Shown here piece after piece: positions 5,520 to 6,370 of a stretch of 6,370 nt of DNA (within the stretch, counting starts at the first letter, position 1; the number at the start of each line of letters is the position of its first letter). The DNA is from Clostridia bacterium. Lineage in GTDB: Bacteria > Bacillota > Clostridia > Oscillospirales > UBA644. The notes under the pieces were generated by a model. The model was not told the DNA's origin. It worked only from the letters and a program-made list of their open reading frames with translations, and searched no databases. The position numbers were made by a program, and so were the translations under genes. The DNA lies in NCBI GenBank assembly GCA_014872655.1, contig WHHJ01000078.1:1-6370 (forward strand), read 5' to 3'.

Positions 5520-6209
5520 TTATTTTAACAAATCCAGGATGGACTTTTTGCCGTAAACGCTTTCCCAGTCTACATTAAAATCATCGATCGCATACTGCGT
5601 CATGGGATGATAAGTCAGCAAGTCAAACAGTTCGGGGTTGATGGTGACCGCATCTCCGCCAACCACTGCGATCTTATGAATTTGTTCTACCGTTTTAAAG
5701 CTGGCTGCCAGTACTTTACAGTTTACATTTTGTGCGCGGAACATCTTGACAATTTCTTCTACAACATGAACCCCGTCACTGACAATATTGTCCAGTCTGT
5801 TAACGTACGGTGCAACAAAGTCGGCTCCTGCCATTGCAGCAAGCATTGCTTGCTGTTGGGTAAAGATGGCTGTTGCTGTTACATTGATTCCCATTTTTTT
5901 CAATTGCATCATGGCCTTTAAGCCTTGAGCCGAAATAGGAATTTTAATATAGAAATTACCACCAACTAATTCTTTTAATGCTTTCGCTTCGCGAATCATG
6001 TCTTCGGCGGTGTCTGCTGTGGTTTGAATATGGAACATTCTTTCCGGGCCGATGATATCTCGAATCGTTTTTACCAACTGAACAAAGTCGGCTTTTTCTT
6101 TTGAAATGATTGTTGGATTTGTCGTCACTCCTGCAACCGGAAAAAATTCAACGCATCTTTTGATTTTTTCTGTGTCTGCGCTGTCAATGATGTACATCAT
6201 GGTTTTCAT
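5520..6209 (-). CDS. fsa: fructose-6-phosphate aldolase / short transaldolase family protein
   Basis: This cytoplasmic class I (Schiff-base) aldolase fold has 229 aa, the usual size of the short FSA/TalC group (about 215-230). The catalytic lysine is K89 in YIKIPIS. Other matches to E. coli FSA are D9, TTNP at 29-32, T113 in TATAIF, Y135 and R138 in APYVNR, and S170 in LAASFKT. Q62 (FHIQTTA) sits where FSA has Gln and true transaldolases have Glu. With Y135 this favours aldol cleavage or formation of fructose 6-phosphate from dihydroxyacetone and glyceraldehyde 3-phosphate over transaldolase activity. That is an inference from family knowledge. The start at 6209 follows AAGGAAG by 6 nt; a second ATG at 6200 is also compatible with the family's N terminus. 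It has its own promoter and probably its own operator. The next gene downstream is 268 bp away with a separate promoter. Confidence 0.88.
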   Translation of the reverse strand: MKTMMYIIDSADTEKIKRCVEFFPVAGVTTNPTIISKEKADFVQLVKTIRDIIGPERMFHIQTTADTAEDMIREAKALKELVGGNFYIKIPISAQGLKAMMQLKKMGINVTATAIFTQQQAMLAAMAGADFVAPYVNRLDNIVSDGVHVVEEIVKMFRAQNVNCKVLAASFKTVEQIHKIAVVGGDAVTINPELFDLLTYHPMTQYAIDDFNVDWESVYGKKSILDLLK

Positions 6210-6250
6210 TCATCTTCCTTTTAATCTTGAAATAATTCTTTATTTATTTT

Positions 6251-6279
6251 ATCATATTAGATTGACAATTTTATGTCAA
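6251..6279 (-). promoter_or_regulatory. sigma-70-type promoter of the aldolase gene
   Basis: On the - strand, a consensus -35 TTGACA (6274-6279) is followed after exactly 17 bp by TATGAT (6251-6256, five of six matches to TATAAT). Transcription would start near 6244, about 35 nt before the start codon. The region upstream (6282-6370) is very A/T-rich, resembling an UP element. Confidence 0.88.
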
Positions 6280-6281
6280 TC
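6260..6281. promoter_or_regulatory. perfect inverted repeat over the -35 box, probable operator
   Basis: GATTGACA and TGTCAATC (8-bp arms, 6-bp A/T spacer) form a perfect dyad that contains the -35 hexamer of the aldolase promoter and reaches into the spacer. Binding of a dimeric regulator here would block RNA polymerase, so a repressor site is the simplest reading. I cannot name the regulator; the sequence is not a match to the FNR, Rex or CcpA site patterns I know. Confidence 0.6.
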
Positions 6282-6320
6282 CAAGAAATATACCATTAAA
6301 TCTATATAAAATAAATATTT

Positions 6321-6348
6321 TTGCACAAACAAGATAACGGTGTATAAA
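6321..6348 (+). promoter_or_regulatory. possible divergent promoter for a gene beyond the right edge
   Basis: On the + strand, TTGCAC (6321-6326) and TATAAA (6343-6348) are separated by 16 bp. They point out of the window, away from the aldolase gene. No ribosome binding site or gene start follows within the remaining 22 bp, and A/T-rich DNA yields such matches by chance. Confidence 0.25.
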
Positions 6349-6370
6349 AATAGTTTTTTATGGAAAATAT

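Noticed and set aside
5552..5565. Catabolite-response-element-like sequence GTAAACGCTTTCC
   Set aside because: It differs from the cre consensus at both ends, lies in the 3' coding part of the aldolase gene and is about 100 bp upstream of the next promoter; it is probably chance.
5607..5921. 104-codon open frame on the + strand inside the aldolase gene
   Set aside because: Antisense to a gene with all family active-site residues; no ribosome binding site and no recognisable product.

Overview
The window suggests an anaerobic, fermentative member of the Bacillota, most likely Negativicutes (Veillonella/Acidaminococcus/Dialister-like). This is an inference from protein content: a single-chain pyruvate:ferredoxin oxidoreductase next to the membrane subunits of a biotin-dependent, Na+-translocating decarboxylase. 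Strong AGGAGG ribosome binding sites and T-rich intrinsic terminators fit as well. Genus cannot be fixed from the sequence alone.

Layout. On the + strand, 58-3627 is a complete pyruvate:ferredoxin oxidoreductase (nifJ/por type, 1189 aa). It has a clear ribosome binding site at the left edge and a 44-bp perfect palindrome as terminator. Positions 3673-3885 hold no convincing gene, only a possible frameshifted coding remnant. All later genes are on the - strand and converge on nifJ. A 50-aa OadG-like small subunit (3931-4083) and the sodium-pump decarboxylase beta subunit (4103-5251) form a two-gene unit ending in a strong hairpin terminator at 3885-3917. Upstream of the beta gene, 5252-5459 holds a promoter with an extended -10, a compact folded element, and an intrinsic terminator before the start codon. 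That is the architecture of a riboswitch or attenuator. Further upstream, 5520-6209 encodes a short transaldolase-family protein with fructose-6-phosphate-aldolase-type residues. It has a near-consensus promoter whose -35 lies inside a perfect inverted repeat, probably an operator.

How the parts fit. PFOR turns pyruvate into acetyl-CoA, CO2 and reduced ferredoxin. The decarboxylase beta/small-subunit pair would couple decarboxylation of a carboxyl-biotin to Na+ export. The carboxyltransferase (alpha) and biotin-carrier subunits are not in the window. The aldolase gene belongs to sugar-phosphate or dihydroxyacetone metabolism and has its own promoter. The three units look independently regulated.

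The most interesting element is the folded leader ahead of the sodium-pump beta gene: a 9-bp stem, a 10-nt one-sided bulge and a small hairpin. The hairpin loop can pair with the loop side of the downstream terminator. I do not recognise it as a known riboswitch class.
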